Assembly: GCA_019279435.1 (NCBI GenBank)
Contig: JAAALK010000705.1
Span: 62,001-126,000, forward strand
Length of the DNA stretch: 64,000 nt
Reading direction: 5' to 3'
Source of the DNA: Zizania palustris
Taxonomy: Eukaryota > Streptophyta > Magnoliopsida > Poales > Poaceae
Part shown: one piece after another, positions 63,503-64,000 of the stretch
Numbering within the stretch: the first letter of the stretch is position 1
How the letters are laid out: every line of letters starts with the position of its first letter
The notes under the pieces: model-generated
Seen by the model: the letters and a program-made list of their open reading frames with translations, nothing else
Databases searched by the model: none
Told to the model about the DNA's origin: nothing
Translations under genes and position numbers: made by a program

Positions 63503-64000
63503 GTCCAGACCGGCCGGAGGATGAGTTGAGGCGCCCTTACTTTCTGGCTCGCACTAACGAGCTAGCTAGCTAGCTAGAGAGATACTCATCTATCATAAGT
63601 AGGTTCTTAATTATGCATTTATGCTGCATGGATAGTTATGGGCAAAACGGTAATTTCACGCTAAAGCTAAGAGCATCCACAATGATTGTCTCAAATAGCT
63701 AGCTGATGTGGAGCTGAGAGAAAAATAAAAATAAAATTTTATCTCACCATTAGTACTTGATCCCACACGTAATACACTCAGTTTCTTTGAATACGTGAAA
63801 TCTCCTATCTATTAGTTCGTCGCTAGTTGTTCTCTTTTTCCCCACATTTTCTATCCACGTAGGAAAGAGAATGAATCTAGCTAGTGAAACAACTTACCAT
63901 TAGAGATGCTCTAAGCTGAGAACGAGAAGTTGGCTCACACGGCGACGGTGGGAAAGCGAGACGGGGTGAGGCAACGATCTGCATGGGCTACCGAGCATCT
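63503..64000. other. Region upstream of the kinase exon
   Basis: Contains a (GCTA)n run at about 63556-63580 and a Tourist-like MITE (63671-63911). Either the kinase promoter or an intron. No coding sequence was recognised. Confidence 0.55.
63671..63911. mobile_element. Tourist-like MITE (GAGCATCCACAATG ends)
   Basis: 241 bp, left GAGCATCCACAATG, right the inverse of GAGCATCTCTAATGG. Flanked by TAA at 63668-63670 and 63912-63914. It belongs to a class very common near grass genes. Confidence 0.78.

Overview
The window is nuclear DNA from a flowering plant, almost certainly a grass. The evidence is long split genes with GT–AG and GC–AG introns, GC-rich first exons, plant-specific proteins (PGRL1, VAR3, ECA3, HOS15), and dense Copia, Gypsy, RTE, hAT, MULE and Tourist-type transposons. 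The species cannot be named from sequence alone; a panicoid grass is a guess.

Five protein-coding loci are supported. (1) The 3' end of ECA3, a Golgi/endosomal Ca/Mn pump, on + (156-4742; the 5' part lies outside). (2) HOS15, a LisH/WD40 chromatin co-repressor, on -, 14 coding exons from 37203 down to 6256. (3) A VAR3-like chloroplast RanBP2 zinc-finger protein on - (42867-49449). (4) PGRL1, a thylakoid cyclic-electron-flow protein, on + (55117-60373). (5) An LRK10-like membrane kinase on - (62061-63502, possibly continuing past the right edge). A PPR relic lies at 38259-38990. Exon junctions were placed by splice motif, reading phase and recalled family sequence. ECA3, VAR3 and PGRL1 close exactly in frame. 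HOS15 is one base short and the kinase is one base long, each at a homopolymer.

Most other sequence is mobile DNA. HOS15 intron 1 is about 17.1 kb and holds two Copia elements. Copia-A (20294-25972, -) is flanked by GCCAC. Copia-B (26112-36248, +) is flanked by CTTGT and contains a young Gypsy element (27662-33156) flanked by ACTTC. Removing them leaves an intron of about 1.3 kb. Other HOS15 introns hold a 5'-truncated RTE LINE, a gag-relic LTR element of 1.3 kb, a MULE foldback MITE and two hAT elements. The ECA3 intron holds a DNA-transposon nest: hAT inside Tourist/Harbinger inside a probable third element. Target-site duplications identify the superfamily for most of these.

The genes do not form a pathway. 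PGRL1 and VAR3 both act in chloroplasts, but I see no sign that this is more than coincidence. I found no CRISPR, operon, RNA gene or clearly new system. The strongest leads are HOS15 intron inflation, homopolymer frameshifts in otherwise complete genes, two GC–AG introns, the in-frame stop pattern of Copia-A, and hAT elements carrying GC-rich inserts.
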